Shown here: one piece after another, positions 14,874-24,914 of the stretch
Position numbering within the stretch: the first letter of the stretch is position 1
Layout: each line of letters starts with the position of its first letter
DNA from: Heyndrickxia coagulans DSM 1 = ATCC 7050
GTDB taxonomy: Bacteria > Bacillota > Bacilli > Bacillales > Bacillaceae_C
Length of the DNA: 35,029 bases
Direction: 5' to 3'
Assembly (NCBI RefSeq): GCF_000290615.1
Contig: NZ_ALAS01000184.1
Location: 1-35,029, forward strand
The notes under the pieces: model-generated
The model's input: the letters and a program-made list of their open reading frames with translations, nothing else
What the model was told of the DNA's origin: nothing
Databases searched by the model: none
Translations under genes and position numbers: made by a program

Positions 14874-15323
14874 CTACAGCAAGTCCAAAAAACGTTGCGA
14901 AACCGTTTCGGTCTCATCGTGATTTTTGCAAATGATCAAACATGTATCATCCCCGCACAAGGTGCCGATAATTTCTTCCCAATCCAGAATATCAATCAAA
15001 GCGCCGATTGCATGCGCGTTGCCGGGCAACGTTTTCAACACGATCAGGTGCCCGGCTGTATCAATGCTGACGAACGCATCCGTCATCGCCCGTTTCAGTT
15101 TCTGCATCGGGTTAAAGCGCTGGTCGGCAGGCAGGCTGTATTTGTACCTGCCGTTATTGAGCGGCACTTTGACAAGATGAAGTTCTTTTATATCCCTTGA
15201 AATGGTGGCCTGTGTCACATTAAAGCCGGCATTCCGCAAATGCTCGACAAGCTCGTCCTGTGTTTCGATATCATAATTGGTAATCACTTCCCTGATTTTG
15301 ATCAAGCGCTGTCCTTTATTCAT
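14874..15323 (-). CDS. argR: Arginine repressor ArgR/AhrC
   Basis: The 149-aa hexameric regulator represses arginine synthesis and activates catabolism when bound to L-arginine. The N-terminal winged helix (residues 1-70) contains [17 protein letters not shown], and the C-terminal oligomerisation and arginine-binding domain contains [13 protein letters not shown]. The ATG at 15323 follows GAGGTGAGGAT. A sigma-A promoter lies upstream, and ATGCATATTTACA in the leader vaguely resembles an ARG box half. Confidence 0.97.
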   Translation of the reverse strand: MNKGQRLIKIREVITNYDIETQDELVEHLRNAGFNVTQATISRDIKELHLVKVPLNNGRYKYSLPADQRFNPMQKLKRAMTDAFVSIDTAGHLIVLKTLPGNAHAIGALIDILDWEEIIGTLCGDDTCLIICKNHDETETVSQRFLDLL

Positions 15324-15368
15324 ATCCTCACCTCAAGGATGCTCTTTTGTAAATATGCATCTACTTGT

Positions 15369-15398
15369 ATGTTAGCGCATTTACAGGCAAATGTACAA
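15369..15398 (-). promoter_or_regulatory. Sigma-A promoter of argR-recN
   Basis: TTGTAC (15393-15398), an 18-bp spacer and TAACAT (15369-15374) lie about 46 bp before argR and after the tlyA terminator. Confidence 0.4.
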
Positions 15399-15448
15399 GC
15401 AGCTTTTATCCGTAAACGGGCTTTTTTCCGGGTGCGAAACGCCTTTAT

Positions 15449-15481
15449 TATAAAACAGCCTACCGGTTATCCAATAGGCTG
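15449..15481 (-). terminator. Intrinsic terminator of tlyA
   Basis: On the minus strand CAGCCTA (15475-15481) pairs with TAGGCTG (15456-15462), followed by TTTTATAAT. It closes the xse-ispA-dxs-tlyA series. Confidence 0.75.
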
Positions 15482-15486
15482 CCAAA

Positions 15487-16311
15487 TTATCCCTTCCTGA
15501 GTGCGGCATGGGCTTCTTCCACCACATCTTTTACGGTTACGCGCAACCGGTTGGCGCCGCCTTCTGTTTGGCCGGCGGGCTGGACGAGGTGGATTAAAAA
15601 TTCAATATTTCCTTCCCCGCCTGTAATCGGCGAGAAGGAGAGGTTTTCCACCGAAAAGTTTTCCCGTAAGGCAAGCTGGATGATTTTTTCAATCACTTCG
15701 CGATGGACCTTTTTATCTTTTACAATCCCCTTCTTGCCCACATGCCCGCGCCCCGCTTCAAACTGCGGCTTAATCAGGGCGACAACATCGCTTCCAGGCG
15801 CAAGGAGCGTTTTTAATACCGGGAGGATCAGGGACAGGGAAATAAAGGACACGTCAATTGAGGCAAATTCCGGAATGCCCTTTGTGAAATCCTGTGGGGT
15901 AACATAGCGGAAATTTGTCCTTTCCATAACAACGACCCGCCCGTCCTGGCGCAGCTTCCATGCGAGCTGGTTATAACCGACATCAAGGGCATAAGACATT
16001 TTGGCGCCGTGCTGGAGGGCACAGTCGGTAAACCCCCCGGTCGAAGCGCCGATATCGAGGACAATTTTGCCTTTTACATCAAGGCCGAACACTTCCAACG
16101 CTTTTTCCAGTTTCAGTCCGCCCCGTGAAACGTACGGAAGGGGCTTCCCTTTTATGATGAGCGGCGCATCTGCAGCAATTTTTTCACCCGGTTTATCAAG
16201 GCGGGTCTCATTTGAAAAGACAAGCCCCGCCATTACCGCCCTTTTTGCTTTTTCTCTTGTTTCCATTAATCCGCGTTCTACGAGGAGAACGTCCACCCGT
16301 TCTTTTTTCAT
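15487..16311 (-). CDS. yqxC: TlyA-family rRNA (cytidine-2'-O)-methyltransferase / hemolysin A homologue
   Basis: The 274-aa protein combines an N-terminal S4 RNA-binding domain (residues 3-60) with an FtsJ-like SAM methyltransferase domain. The SAM motif DIGASTGGFTDCALQHGA is at about residues 85-102. TlyA proteins 2'-O-methylate cytidines of 16S and 23S rRNA at the subunit interface. The ATG directly follows the dxs stop codon, so translation is probably coupled. The old name hemolysin A should not be taken as a toxin call. Confidence 0.93.
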   Translation of the reverse strand: MKKERVDVLLVERGLMETREKAKRAVMAGLVFSNETRLDKPGEKIAADAPLIIKGKPLPYVSRGGLKLEKALEVFGLDVKGKIVLDIGASTGGFTDCALQHGAKMSYALDVGYNQLAWKLRQDGRVVVMERTNFRYVTPQDFTKGIPEFASIDVSFISLSLILPVLKTLLAPGSDVVALIKPQFEAGRGHVGKKGIVKDKKVHREVIEKIIQLALRENFSVENLSFSPITGGEGNIEFLIHLVQPAGQTEGGANRLRVTVKDVVEEAHAALRKG

Positions 16312-18213
16312 TTAAAATAAAGCCTTTCTTTGCTGTTTTTGAGGCAATATCTGCCGGACTTCCCGAATCAGCCGGTCCTTTGTCAGCCCAATTTCCTGCC
16401 ACAATTCTTTTACGCTGCCGTGCTCGACAAAGCGGTCGGGAATGCCAATGCGGCGAATGATCCGGTCAGAGAAGCCGCGGTCACCCGCAAATTCCAGCAC
16501 TGCGCTGCCAAATCCGCCGGCAAGCACGGCCTCTTCTACGGTCAATACCGGCATCCCGGTGTTGAAAACAGATTCGAGCATCGCTTCATCAAGCGGTTTG
16601 ATAAAGCGCGCATTGACCACTTTAACCGATACCCCTTGCTTTTGCAAAAATTTCGCTGCTTCCATGGCCATCGGGATCGTCGTCCCGAATGTGAGAATGC
16701 ACACGTCATTTCCTTCTTTCAGGACTTCCCATGTGCCGAGCGGGATTTCCTTCAGTTCTTCATCAAGCGCCACGCCAAGGCCGTTGCCGCGTGGAAACCG
16801 CATGGCGATCGGCCCGCTGTCGTATTTTAAAGCCGTATAGACCATATGCCGGCCTTCATTTTCGTCTTTTGGCATCATTAACACCATATTGGGCAGGCTG
16901 CGCAAAAAAGCAATGTCAAACACGCCCTGGTGGGTTTCGCCGTCCGCACCGACAAGGCCCGCCCTGTCGATCCCGATGAAAACATTTAAGTTTTGCCGGC
17001 AAATGTCGTGCACAACCTGGTCATACGCCCGCTGCAGGAATGTCGAATAAATTGCCAGAAACGGCTTCATGCCCTGGGTTGCAAGCCCCGCAGCAAAAGT
17101 GGCGGCATGCTGCTCGGCAATCCCGACATCATATACCCGCTCGGGGAGCTCCTGCTGGAACCGTTCCAGCTTCGAGCCGACTGTCATCGCAGGCGTAACC
17201 GCAACAATGCGCGCATCTTCCTTTGCAAGGCTAAGGACGGTATCACTGACGAGTTTGCTCCAGGCAGGAGGGGCATCCGCCGGTTTGATAAAATCGCCGG
17301 TTTCAATTTTATACTGCCCGGTGCCGTGCCAGGCGCCTTTCGTATCGTTCTCGGCCGGTTCATACCCTTTTCCTTTTTTGGTAATGACATGCAAAAGAAC
17401 CGGGCCTTTCGTCTTTTTCGCATACTGGATATTTTCGAGCAATGCCTCAAAATGATGGCCGTCAACGGGGCCTAAATAAGTGAAACCGAGTTCTTCAAAA
17501 AAAATACCGGAGACAAGCAAATACTTCAATGAGTCTTTCAGCCGTTCCGCAGTGGCCGCAAGCTTTCCGCCGACAGCCGGAATTTTTTTCAGCAGGAACT
17601 CCAGTTCATCTTTTGCGCGCCGGTATTTATTTGCCGTCCGCAGTTTGCCGAGCACCTGGTGAAGCGCGCCGACGTTCGGGGCAATCGACATTTCATTGTC
17701 ATTCAGCACAACGATGATATCCCGTTTTTCATGGCCGATATGGTTGAGCGCTTCAAATGCCATGCCGCCAGTCAGCGCGCCGTCTCCGATCACCGGGACA
17801 ATATACGATTTTTCTCCTTTTAAATCGCGGGCGACCGCCATGCCCATCGCGGCGGACAAGGAAGTGGAACTGTGCCCGGTTTCCCAGACATCATGAATGC
17901 TTTCGTCCCGTTTCGGAAACCCTGAAAGCCCGTGGTATTGGCGCAATGAACCGAACTCTCCGGCCCGGCCGGTTAAAATTTTATGCACATACGACTGGTG
18001 CCCCACGTCCCAGAGGATTTTATCATTTGGGCTGTCAAAGCATTTATGCAGGGCAAGCGTCAATTCCACGACACCAAGATTCGGCCCGATATGCCCGCCG
18101 GTCTCAGACAGTGTTTCAATCAAAAAACGGCGGATTTCCGCGCTCAGTTGTTTCAATGCGGGGATGTCCATTTGTTTCAAAAAGGACGGGTCCTTGATCG
18201 ATTCAAGATCCAA
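16312..18213 (-). CDS. dxs: 1-deoxy-D-xylulose-5-phosphate synthase
   Basis: The 633-aa thiamine diphosphate enzyme condenses pyruvate and glyceraldehyde 3-phosphate, the first step of the MEP isoprenoid pathway. Seen are [17 protein letters not shown] near residue 40, the cofactor motif [15 protein letters not shown], the transketolase pyrimidine domain ([15 protein letters not shown]) and the C-terminal domain with [14 protein letters not shown]. The start is TTG at 18213 with a weak ribosome binding site and the standard N-terminus [13 protein letters not shown]. It has its own promoter in the gap after ispA, so it can be expressed apart from the xse-ispA genes. Confidence 0.97.
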   Translation of the reverse strand: MDLESIKDPSFLKQMDIPALKQLSAEIRRFLIETLSETGGHIGPNLGVVELTLALHKCFDSPNDKILWDVGHQSYVHKILTGRAGEFGSLRQYHGLSGFPKRDESIHDVWETGHSSTSLSAAMGMAVARDLKGEKSYIVPVIGDGALTGGMAFEALNHIGHEKRDIIVVLNDNEMSIAPNVGALHQVLGKLRTANKYRRAKDELEFLLKKIPAVGGKLAATAERLKDSLKYLLVSGIFFEELGFTYLGPVDGHHFEALLENIQYAKKTKGPVLLHVITKKGKGYEPAENDTKGAWHGTGQYKIETGDFIKPADAPPAWSKLVSDTVLSLAKEDARIVAVTPAMTVGSKLERFQQELPERVYDVGIAEQHAATFAAGLATQGMKPFLAIYSTFLQRAYDQVVHDICRQNLNVFIGIDRAGLVGADGETHQGVFDIAFLRSLPNMVLMMPKDENEGRHMVYTALKYDSGPIAMRFPRGNGLGVALDEELKEIPLGTWEVLKEGNDVCILTFGTTIPMAMEAAKFLQKQGVSVKVVNARFIKPLDEAMLESVFNTGMPVLTVEEAVLAGGFGSAVLEFAGDRGFSDRIIRRIGIPDRFVEHGSVKELWQEIGLTKDRLIREVRQILPQKQQRKALF

Positions 18214-18260
18214 TGCGGATCACTCGCTTTCCTCATCAATGTACGGCATCACTTACATCT

Positions 18261-18288
18261 ATTATAAACAATCAACGCGTTTAGACAA
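18261..18288 (-). promoter_or_regulatory. Sigma-A promoter of dxs-yqxC
   Basis: TTGTCT (18283-18288), a 16-bp spacer and TATAAT (18261-18266) lie about 48 bp before the dxs start. Confidence 0.55.
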
Positions 18289-18327
18289 GAAATACCTCAT
18301 AAACAAACGCCGCCGGTTTTGCCGTTC

Positions 18328-18359
18328 CGGCCGTTCGTTTTGCGCCAAATGAACGGCCG
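18328..18359 (-). other. Strong hairpin between ispA and dxs
   Basis: A 9-bp perfect stem, CGGCCGTTC (18328-18336) with GAACGGCCG (18351-18359), directly abuts the ispA stop codon. No T tract follows on the minus strand, so it resembles an RNA-stabilising or processing structure more than a terminator. Confidence 0.5.
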
Positions 18360-19229
18360 TTAATGGTCCCGCGTTTCGATCATCCCCGTCAGTTCCATTA
18401 GGGCGCCAGTTTCGGCGCCGGTTTCTGCGAGGCACTGCTTTGCAAGGCGGGCATGGCGCCTGAGTTCTTGTTTGGCGCCCTCAAGCGTTAAAAGAGCCGG
18501 ATATGTACTTTTATGGCGGGATTCGTCGCTGCCGACCCGCTTGCCGATTTTTTCCTGTTCCCCCTCGATATCCAATATGTCATCCCGGATTTGAAAAGCG
18601 AGGCCGAGATGATCGGCAAATTGCCCGAATTTTTCCAGCTGCTCTGTTGACGCGCCGCCAATCAACGCGCCGGCAAGCACGCTGAAACGAAGCAGTTTGC
18701 CGGTTTTGTGGGCATGGATATATTGCAGTTCCCCGAGGGTCAGTGTTTTATTCTCGCCTTCCATATCCGCCACCTGCCCGGCGACCATGCCTTCCGGGCC
18801 CGCAGATTTTGCAAGGAGCGCAATCAGTTTTACCTTCAAAGCGTCATCCAAACCCGGATCTTCGGCAATCAGCCCGAAACTGTACGTCAAAAGGCCGTCG
18901 CCGGCAAGAATCGCCACCGCTTCGCCAAATACTTTATGGTTGGTCGGCTTTCCTCTCCGCAAATCATCATCGTCCATTGCCGGGAGGTCATCATGGATCA
19001 GGGAATAAGTGTGGAGCATCTCGACTGCACACGCGGTCTGCATGCCCCGCCCAACCGGTTTGCCGAGTGCGGATACGGTTGACAGCAAAAGAAGGGGGCG
19101 GATCCTTTTTCCCCCGGCCTGGAGGGAATAATGCATCGCGTCTTTTAATACAGCCGGCGCATGGAGATCCGCGATATATTGTGCCAGGTGTTTTTCAATT
19201 TTTTTCACATCATACGCAGGCTTCTGCAC
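18360..19229 (-). CDS. ispA: Farnesyl diphosphate synthase
   Basis: The 289-aa trans-prenyltransferase condenses isopentenyl diphosphate with dimethylallyl and geranyl diphosphate to give farnesyl diphosphate for quinone and undecaprenyl synthesis. The first aspartate-rich motif DDLPAMDDDD is at 80-89 and the second, DDILDIEG, near 225. The start is GTG at 19229, 2 nt after the xseB stop. Some relatives make geranylgeranyl diphosphate; the size and locus favour IspA. Confidence 0.95.
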   Translation of the reverse strand: MQKPAYDVKKIEKHLAQYIADLHAPAVLKDAMHYSLQAGGKRIRPLLLLSTVSALGKPVGRGMQTACAVEMLHTYSLIHDDLPAMDDDDLRRGKPTNHKVFGEAVAILAGDGLLTYSFGLIAEDPGLDDALKVKLIALLAKSAGPEGMVAGQVADMEGENKTLTLGELQYIHAHKTGKLLRFSVLAGALIGGASTEQLEKFGQFADHLGLAFQIRDDILDIEGEQEKIGKRVGSDESRHKSTYPALLTLEGAKQELRRHARLAKQCLAETGAETGALMELTGMIETRDH

Positions 19230-19231
19230 GG

Positions 19232-19459
19232 TTATTCCTCCTCCCGGATCTCAAAATCCTGCTCTTCGCCGTCTTCAGACATAATTTTTGCCAGCTGTTC
19301 CTCTACATTTTTCAATTTTCCATGGAGTAATTTGGATAGCTCCATTCCCTGTTTGTAAATGGAAATGGCTTCTTCGAGGGGCACATCCCCTTCTTCCAGT
19401 TTCCGGACAATGTCTTCCAGTTGCACCATTGCTTCTTCAAAAGTTAATGAATCAGCCAT
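19232..19459 (-). CDS. xseB: Exodeoxyribonuclease VII small subunit
   Basis: The 75-aa acidic helical hairpin ([20 protein letters not shown]...[14 protein letters not shown]) is the small subunit that forms the body of ExoVII with XseA. The ATG at 19459 has AGGGGG upstream and overlaps the end of xseA by 8 bp, as expected for coupled subunits; a longer reading frame to 19483 is less likely. Confidence 0.95.
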   Translation of the reverse strand: MADSLTFEEAMVQLEDIVRKLEEGDVPLEEAISIYKQGMELSKLLHGKLKNVEEQLAKIMSEDGEEQDFEIREEE

Positions 19460-20792
19460 TTTCTTTCCCCCTTTCAATTTCATCCACCGTGCACAAAAGG
19501 CCGCCGTCCGTCAGCCGGACCCGGATCGTGTCACCCGTTTTGGCCTGGCTTGTTTTTTTCAGAATCGTTCCGTCTTCCGCCATGGCCAGGCTGTAGCCCC
19601 TTTCCATTACTTTCAACGGGCTCAGCGCTTCAAGGGCGGAAATATTTTTGGCAAAGCGATGCTGTTTCTCCCGCAAAACCGCTTGCATTTGCTTCACAAG
19701 GTTTGCTTCTAGGCTTGTGAAATTCCGCCGCGCCTGCAGCAGTTTCTGTTCAGGCCGGTTGCGCAAAAGCCGGCCGTGCAGATTGCGGGTTTGTTCCTCC
19801 GCTGTACCGATTAAGCGCCCCGCTTCTCTGTGCAGGCGGTCTGTAAGGCGGTCGGCTTGCTCCATTTGTTGGCGGATGAGCCGGTAAGGATTTGTAAAAA
19901 CGGGCGACCGTTCGAGGTAAACAAGCCGGCTTTTTTCATGGCGCACTTTCTCCCGCATGTTCCGTATTAGGCGCGTCTGCAAATATAATATTTTTTCCCG
20001 CACGTCATCAATATGGGGAACGGCAAGTTCAGCTGCAGCAGTCGGCGTCGGCGCCCGCAAGTCTGCCACAAAATCGGCGATCGTAAAATCCGTCTCATGC
20101 CCGACAGCAGAAATCACCGGGATATTTGACGCAAAGATCGCCCGGGCCGTTATTTCTTCATTAAAAGCCCACAGTTCTTCGATGGAGCCGCCGCCCCTTC
20201 CGACAATCAGCACATCCGCTCTGCCGATCCGGTTTGCCTGTTCAATTGCCTTTACAATCGAAGGGGCAGCATTTTCCCCCTGGACAAGGGCCGGATGTAA
20301 AATGATTTCAGCGACCGGATATCTCCGCCTGATGGTGGTGATGATATCGCGGACAGCAGCCCCTGTCGGCGATGTGATCACCCCGATGACTTTTGGGTAA
20401 GCCGGGATGGGTCGGCGGTTTTGAAACAGGCCCTCTTTCTCCAGTTTTTCTTTGAGCTGTTCAAAAGCAAGATAAAGTGCGCCGATTCCGTCAGGCTGCA
20501 TGCTTTTCACATACAGCTGGTAACTGCCGCCTGCTTCATAAACAGATACGGACCCTGTGGCAAGCACTTTCATGCCGTTTTCCGGCATAAATTTCAATGT
20601 CCGGTTTGCAGAAGCAAACATGACCGAAAGCAGCCTCGCTTTTTCATCTTTTAACGTAAAATACATATGGCCGCTTGAATGCCGTTTGAAATTGGAAATT
20701 TCCCCTTTTACATGGATATCGTTTAAATAAGGGTCCGCGTCAAATTTCCGTTTGATATATTTTGTCAGCGTGTGTACGGATAAATATTGCAA
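19452..20792 (-). CDS. xseA: Exodeoxyribonuclease VII large subunit
   Basis: The 446-aa catalytic subunit degrades single-stranded DNA from both ends. An N-terminal OB fold (about residues 1-100, [20 protein letters not shown]) precedes the catalytic domain with [28 protein letters not shown] and [17 protein letters not shown], then a long coiled-coil region. The start is TTG at 20792 with AGGTGG upstream, giving the usual N-terminus [15 protein letters not shown]. Confidence 0.96.
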   Translation of the reverse strand: MQYLSVHTLTKYIKRKFDADPYLNDIHVKGEISNFKRHSSGHMYFTLKDEKARLLSVMFASANRTLKFMPENGMKVLATGSVSVYEAGGSYQLYVKSMQPDGIGALYLAFEQLKEKLEKEGLFQNRRPIPAYPKVIGVITSPTGAAVRDIITTIRRRYPVAEIILHPALVQGENAAPSIVKAIEQANRIGRADVLIVGRGGGSIEELWAFNEEITARAIFASNIPVISAVGHETDFTIADFVADLRAPTPTAAAELAVPHIDDVREKILYLQTRLIRNMREKVRHEKSRLVYLERSPVFTNPYRLIRQQMEQADRLTDRLHREAGRLIGTAEEQTRNLHGRLLRNRPEQKLLQARRNFTSLEANLVKQMQAVLREKQHRFAKNISALEALSPLKVMERGYSLAMAEDGTILKKTSQAKTGDTIRVRLTDGGLLCTVDEIERGKENG

Positions 20793-20822
20793 AGCCTTTT
20801 TCCACCACCTTTCTCATGCATG

Positions 20823-20858
20823 AAGAAAGCTGCCTTCCCGCCGGAAGTCAGCTTTCTT
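20823..20858. terminator. Hairpin terminator between folD and xseA
   Basis: A 10-bp stem, AAGAAAGCTG (20823-20832) with CAGCTTTCTT (20849-20858), has an inner CTTCC/GGAAG pairing. T tracts are short on both sides. It lies about 100 nt past the folD stop; 20859-20956 is otherwise GC-rich with no gene seen. Confidence 0.6.
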
Positions 20859-20956
20859 TTAATGCGGCCTGCTTCCCGCACAAATGCCCCCCCGGCACAC
20901 TTCCGGACGAAGAGCGGCTTTCCGGGAAAAAATGCCGTGGCGGCAGGGCAGCCTGT

Positions 20957-21808
20957 TTAACGGCGCAAGCGTTTTGCGGCTTTTACTGTATTGGAAAGCA
21001 GCATGGTAATCGTCATTGGCCCTACGCCGCCCGGGACAGGAGTAATATAGGAAGCTTTTTCCTTTACTTCATTAAAGTCCACATCCCCGCACAGCTTCCC
21101 GGACTCGTCACGGTTCATCCCGACATCAATGACAGCAGCACCCGCTTTGACAAAATCCGCTTTGATGAATTTCGCTTTGCCGACAGCGCTGACCAAAATA
21201 TCCGCCTGGCGGGTGAAAGATTTTAAATCCGCCGTTTTGGAATGGCAGTATGTGACGGTCGCATTTTCATTGAGGAACAGCTGGCCGCATGGTTTGCCGA
21301 CAATATTGCTGCGGCCGATCACGACAACATGCTTTCCTTCGATCCGGATGCCCTTTGACTTCACCATCTTTAAAATCCCGTGGGGGGTGCAAGGCAAAAA
21401 AGCGTCCTGGCCCGTCATCATCCTTCCGATATTTACCGGATGGAAACCGTCCACATCTTTCTCTGGGCTGATCGCTTCCACGATCTTTTGCGCATTGATA
21501 TGGGGCGGCAAAGGAAGCTGGACGAGAATCCCATGAATGTCAGGATCTTCATTTAAGGTTGCAATATGTCCGAGCAATGCCTGTTCCGGCACGTCCCCGG
21601 GAAGCTCGATTAAAACGGATTTCATCCCGAGCGCGCGGCACGCTTTTTCTTTGTTTTTGACGTATGTACGTGAAGCCGGATCGTTTCCGACTAATATGAC
21701 GGCAAGCCCCGGGGTAATCCCCTGTTGCGTTAGCTGCTCCACTTCCGCCTTTATCTCTTTTCTGAGTGCTTCGGCCAGTTGTTTTCCGTCAATGATTTCC
21801 GCTTCCAT
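20957..21808 (-). CDS. folD: Bifunctional methylenetetrahydrofolate dehydrogenase / cyclohydrolase
   Basis: The 283-aa enzyme interconverts 5,10-methylene- and 10-formyl-tetrahydrofolate. Seen are the catalytic-lysine region [13 protein letters not shown] (Y-x3-K), [20 protein letters not shown], the NADP-binding [15 protein letters not shown] and the C-terminal [16 protein letters not shown]. The ATG at 21808 (MEAEIIDGK) fits family length better than an upstream start. It follows nusB by 13 nt in the nusB-folD unit. Confidence 0.97.
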   Translation of the reverse strand: MEAEIIDGKQLAEALRKEIKAEVEQLTQQGITPGLAVILVGNDPASRTYVKNKEKACRALGMKSVLIELPGDVPEQALLGHIATLNEDPDIHGILVQLPLPPHINAQKIVEAISPEKDVDGFHPVNIGRMMTGQDAFLPCTPHGILKMVKSKGIRIEGKHVVVIGRSNIVGKPCGQLFLNENATVTYCHSKTADLKSFTRQADILVSAVGKAKFIKADFVKAGAAVIDVGMNRDESGKLCGDVDFNEVKEKASYITPVPGGVGPMTITMLLSNTVKAAKRLRR

Positions 21809-21821
21809 TATCCATCCCCCG

Positions 21822-22220
21822 TTACTTAGATTCAATCGAGTCTTTCATTTGATTCAAAACGCCGTTAATAAATTTGGCGGATTTTTCATCTGCAAACCGT
21901 TTGGCAATTTCGAGCGCTTCGTTGATTGCCACATTAGCGGGCACATCTTCCGCATACATCAGTTCGTAAGCGGCAAGGCGCAAAATATTGAGTTCCACTT
22001 TTGCAAGCCTGTCAAGCGTCCAATTTTCAAGATGCCGGCTGACCATGGCGTCGATTTTCGCGAGATGTGTTGCCGTTCCGTTTACCAATTTCTCCAGATA
22101 ATCATCACTTTCCTGCCCGTCCAGCGCATTCCGGATCGCATCCTCCGGGCTCGCTTCATTCATATCCATCTGGAATAAAGCCTGAAGCGCTTTTTCGCGG
22201 GCGGTTCTTCTTTTCATCAT
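21822..22220 (-). CDS. nusB: Transcription antitermination factor NusB
   Basis: The 132-aa all-helical protein binds boxA RNA with NusE (S10) during rRNA antitermination. The N-terminal [18 protein letters not shown] and the C-terminal [26 protein letters not shown] are typical. GGAG lies 10 nt before the ATG at 22220; a second ATG is the next codon. A TACAAT at 22263-22268 may be a -10, but the -35 falls in the T tract of the preceding terminator. Confidence 0.95.
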   Translation of the reverse strand: MMKRRTAREKALQALFQMDMNEASPEDAIRNALDGQESDDYLEKLVNGTATHLAKIDAMVSRHLENWTLDRLAKVELNILRLAAYELMYAEDVPANVAINEALEIAKRFADEKSAKFINGVLNQMKDSIESK

Positions 22221-22284
22221 TCGGCAGTAACTCCTTTAAAAAGCTCAAATTCGCATGCTTTTATTGTAACAGAAAGGCAGGACC

Positions 22285-22315
22285 AAAAAAAGGCCAGGAC
22301 GCTTTGCCCGGACCC
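22285..22315 (-). terminator. Intrinsic terminator of accB-accC-yqhY
   Basis: On the minus strand an imperfect GC-rich stem (GGTCCGGGC / GTCCTGGCC region, 22292-22315) is followed by seven T (22285-22291), 9 nt after the yqhY stop. Confidence 0.75.
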
Positions 22316-22323
22316 TTTTTCTC

Positions 22324-22734
22324 TTACTCTTCCGCCTGAAATTCAGGCTCCGCTTTTTGCGTATCAAATTGAATGCCGACAATATGAATATTCACTTCAG
22401 ACGCTTCCAGGGCTGTCATATTGAGCAAAGCCTGGCGGATATTATCCTGGACTTCCTGGGCAACTGCCGGAATGGAAACGCCAAAATTCATGGTGCAATA
22501 GACATCGACTTTAATGCCGTCATCATTCAGTTCCACTTTTACGCCTTTTCCGTGGTTTTTCCTTCCAAGGCGCTCCACAACGCCGCTTGCGAAATTGCCG
22601 CGCATTTGGGCAACCCCCTCGACTTCGGAAGCAGCAATGCCCGCAATAACTTCAATCACCTCAGGGGCAATTTCCACTTTTCCGAGGCCGTCTTCATCAT
22701 GATGCATCTCCAACATTTGGTTATCTTCTGCCAT
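22324..22734 (-). CDS. yqhY: Asp23/Gls24 family protein YqhY
   Basis: The 136-aa protein has the Asp23/Gls24 domain (KVEIAPEVIEVIAGIAASEVEGV ... GVKVELNDDGIKVDVYC, split here by a short variable loop). It follows accC by 25 nt. From established work in B. subtilis, loss of YqhY selects for acetyl-CoA carboxylase mutations, so it is thought to tune that enzyme. The ATG at 22734 has GAGGAGG about 8 nt upstream. Confidence 0.93.
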   Translation of the reverse strand: MAEDNQMLEMHHDEDGLGKVEIAPEVIEVIAGIAASEVEGVAQMRGNFASGVVERLGRKNHGKGVKVELNDDGIKVDVYCTMNFGVSIPAVAQEVQDNIRQALLNMTALEASEVNIHIVGIQFDTQKAEPEFQAEE

Positions 22735-22759
22735 CTTCAACACCTCCTCTATTTACACG

Positions 22760-24109
22760 TTATTTCATTACATCATATTTTTCAAGGAATTTCGTGTTGA
22801 AATCCCCTTCGACAAAAACTTCATGCTCGAGGAGGCGCTGATGGAACGGAATCGTTGTGTGGACGCCTTCCACGGCAAATTCGCTGAGCGCGCGCCTCAT
22901 GCGGGCAATTGCCTCATCGCGCGTCGCCCCGTAGGCAATGAGCTTGGCAATCATGGAATCATAATACGGCGGAATGCTGTAACCCGGATATACGGCCGAT
23001 TCCACGCGGATGCCGATCCCGCCCGGCGGCAGATAAAAATTAATTTTGCCCGCAGACGGCATAAAATTCTTTTCAGGATTTTCGGCATTGATTCGGCATT
23101 CGATTGCCCAGCCGCTCCATGTGACCTCATCCTGCTTTAAGGATAACGGTTCACCGGATGCCACAAGGATCTGTTCTTTGACGAGATCCACGCCGGTGAC
23201 CATTTCTGTAACCGGGTGTTCCACCTGGATGCGGGTATTCATTTCCATAAAGTAAAACTTCTGGTTGCGGTGGTCGAAAATAAACTCGATTGTGCCGGCC
23301 CCCGTATAGTCAACAGCTTTTGCCGCTTTCACGGCAGCCTGCCCCATTTCTTCGCGCATTTCGCTCGATAGCGCCGGGGACGGGGATTCTTCAAGCAGTT
23401 TTTGCAGCCGCCGCTGGATGGTGCAATCCCGTTCGCCCAGGTGGATCACATTGCCGAATTTGTCAGCCATGACCTGGATTTCAACATGGCGGAAGTCTTC
23501 AATATATTTTTCAAGGTAAACACCCGGGTTGCCGAAAGCAGTCGCGGCTTCCTGCTGGGTGATGTGGATGCCTTTTACAAGCTCTTCATCATTCAAGGCC
23601 ACGCGGATCCCTTTGCCGCCGCCGCCGGCCGTTGCCTTAATAATCACCGGATAGCCGATTCTTTGTGCGACTACTTTTGCTTCTTCTGCATCTTTTACAA
23701 GCCCGTCCGAACCCGGGACAATCGGCACGCCCGCTTTTTTCATGGTTTCGCGTGCCACATCTTTCGCGCCCATTTTCGCAATGGCTTCCGGGCTTGGCCC
23801 GATAAACTCAATATTGCATTCTCGGCAAAGCTCGGCAAAATCGGCATTTTCGGCAAGGAATCCGTAACCGGGATGGATCGCGTCACAGCCTGTCAAAGTT
23901 GCTACGCTGATGATGTTGGCAAAATTTAAATAACTGTCTTTCGATGCTTTCGGGCCGATGCAGTACGCTTCATCGGCAAGCTGGACATGCAGCGCATTTT
24001 TGTCCGCTTCCGAATAAACGGCAACGGCTTCGATCCCGAGGTCGCGGCAGGCACGAATAATCCGGACCGCAATTTCGCCCCGGTTTGCAATCAAAACTTT
24101 TTTAATCAT
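22760..24109 (-). CDS. accC: Acetyl-CoA carboxylase, biotin carboxylase subunit
   Basis: The 449-aa ATP-grasp enzyme carboxylates biotin on AccB, the first half-reaction of malonyl-CoA synthesis. Seen are the N-terminal [37 protein letters not shown], the ATP-binding [20 protein letters not shown] and the catalytic [20 protein letters not shown]. The ATG at 24109 lies 13 nt after accB, with GGAG upstream. Confidence 0.98.
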   Translation of the reverse strand: MIKKVLIANRGEIAVRIIRACRDLGIEAVAVYSEADKNALHVQLADEAYCIGPKASKDSYLNFANIISVATLTGCDAIHPGYGFLAENADFAELCRECNIEFIGPSPEAIAKMGAKDVARETMKKAGVPIVPGSDGLVKDAEEAKVVAQRIGYPVIIKATAGGGGKGIRVALNDEELVKGIHITQQEAATAFGNPGVYLEKYIEDFRHVEIQVMADKFGNVIHLGERDCTIQRRLQKLLEESPSPALSSEMREEMGQAAVKAAKAVDYTGAGTIEFIFDHRNQKFYFMEMNTRIQVEHPVTEMVTGVDLVKEQILVASGEPLSLKQDEVTWSGWAIECRINAENPEKNFMPSAGKINFYLPPGGIGIRVESAVYPGYSIPPYYDSMIAKLIAYGATRDEAIARMRRALSEFAVEGVHTTIPFHQRLLEHEVFVEGDFNTKFLEKYDVMK

Positions 24110-24122
24110 GAAAGTCCGCTCC

Positions 24123-24605
24123 TTACTTTGTCTTTACCAAAAATAACGGCTGGCCAAATTCAACCAGCTGCCCGTCTTTGACGAGGATATCTACAATTTC
24201 GCCTTCCACTTCCGCTTCGATTTCGTTAAACAGCTTCATCGCTTCAATCATGCATACAACCGTATTCGGGCTGACTTTGGAGCCGATTTGCACATACGGT
24301 TCATCTTCCGGGGAACCCGCCTGGTAAAAGGTGCCGACCATCGGCGACACGATTTTATGCAGATTTTCGTCGGCTGCTTGCGCCGGGGCTTCAGGCTGCA
24401 GGTTTTCTGCAAGCTGGCGGGGCTCAGCAGGCATTTGCGGGGGTGCGGAAACCTGGGCCATTTCGCGCACCGGGCGTTCAATGACTTGAACGCCGGTGTT
24501 TTTCTTCATTTTGATGACGGTCCCGTCATTTTCAAATTCAAATTCATCGAGGTTTGAACGGTCCACAAGCTCGATCAAAGCCTGGATTTCCTCTACTTTT
24601 AGCAT
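24123..24605 (-). CDS. accB: Acetyl-CoA carboxylase biotin carboxyl carrier protein
   Basis: The 160-aa protein carries the biotin of acetyl-CoA carboxylase on Lys124 in [15 protein letters not shown]. An N-terminal oligomerisation segment (1-40), an Ala/Pro/Gln linker (about 45-82) and the biotinyl domain (85-160) follow in order. The ATG at 24605 with GGAG 8 nt upstream matches the usual N-terminus [13 protein letters not shown]; a GTG at 24614 overlaps the ribosome binding site. It is the first gene of accB-accC-yqhY. Confidence 0.97.
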   Translation of the reverse strand: MLKVEEIQALIELVDRSNLDEFEFENDGTVIKMKKNTGVQVIERPVREMAQVSAPPQMPAEPRQLAENLQPEAPAQAADENLHKIVSPMVGTFYQAGSPEDEPYVQIGSKVSPNTVVCMIEAMKLFNEIEAEVEGEIVDILVKDGQLVEFGQPLFLVKTK

Positions 24606-24636
24606 ATATGACACTCCTTCGTTTTTTCAGCTTCCA

Positions 24637-24652
24637 AAATTGTTAACAATTT
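24637..24652. promoter_or_regulatory. Perfect 16-bp palindrome downstream of the accB promoter
   Basis: AAATTGTTAACAATTT is identical on both strands and lies about +10 to +25 of the predicted accB transcript, a repressor-like position. Its core resembles the half-sites ATTGTTAAC and GTTAACAAT of the Firmicute BirA operator, but those are normally about 15 bp apart, whereas here they overlap in one GTTAAC. Confidence 0.5.
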
Positions 24653-24668
24653 ATGAATAACTATCCAT

Positions 24669-24698
24669 ATCATACGATAACCGGAGGCAAAAATTCAA
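24669..24698 (-). promoter_or_regulatory. Sigma-A promoter of accB-accC-yqhY
   Basis: TTGAAT (24693-24698), an 18-bp spacer and TATGAT (24669-24674) lie about 64 bp before accB. The remaining gap to the spoIIIAH terminator (24699-24831) is A/T-rich, with no gene seen. Confidence 0.5.
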
Positions 24699-24831
24699 TG
24701 ATTTGTATAAAAAACGGATTTCCGGCACGTTGCAAAAATGCCCTTCCCTGCTTGGAGCAAAAGGAATGAAGCGTTTTACGGAAATTTAAAATCACGCGCA
24801 AATCTATTTTTCAATCATTTTTTAAATATAG

Positions 24832-24857
24832 AAAAAAGCCCGGCAAAAAAGCGGGGC
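24832..24857 (-). terminator. Intrinsic terminator of the spoIIIA operon
   Basis: On the minus strand GCCCCGC (24851-24857) pairs with GCCGGGC (24838-24844), one mismatch, followed by TTTTTT (24832-24837). Confidence 0.75.
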
Positions 24858-24914
24858 CCCCTTGTTATTCCGCACAGAAAAAAGGGCTGTAACCGCCCCC
24901 TATTCTGGCTTTTC

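Noticed and set aside
15340-15360. ARG box in the argR leader.
   Set aside because: ATGCATATTTACA only partly resembles the consensus and no second box is clear, so it is not listed as a feature.
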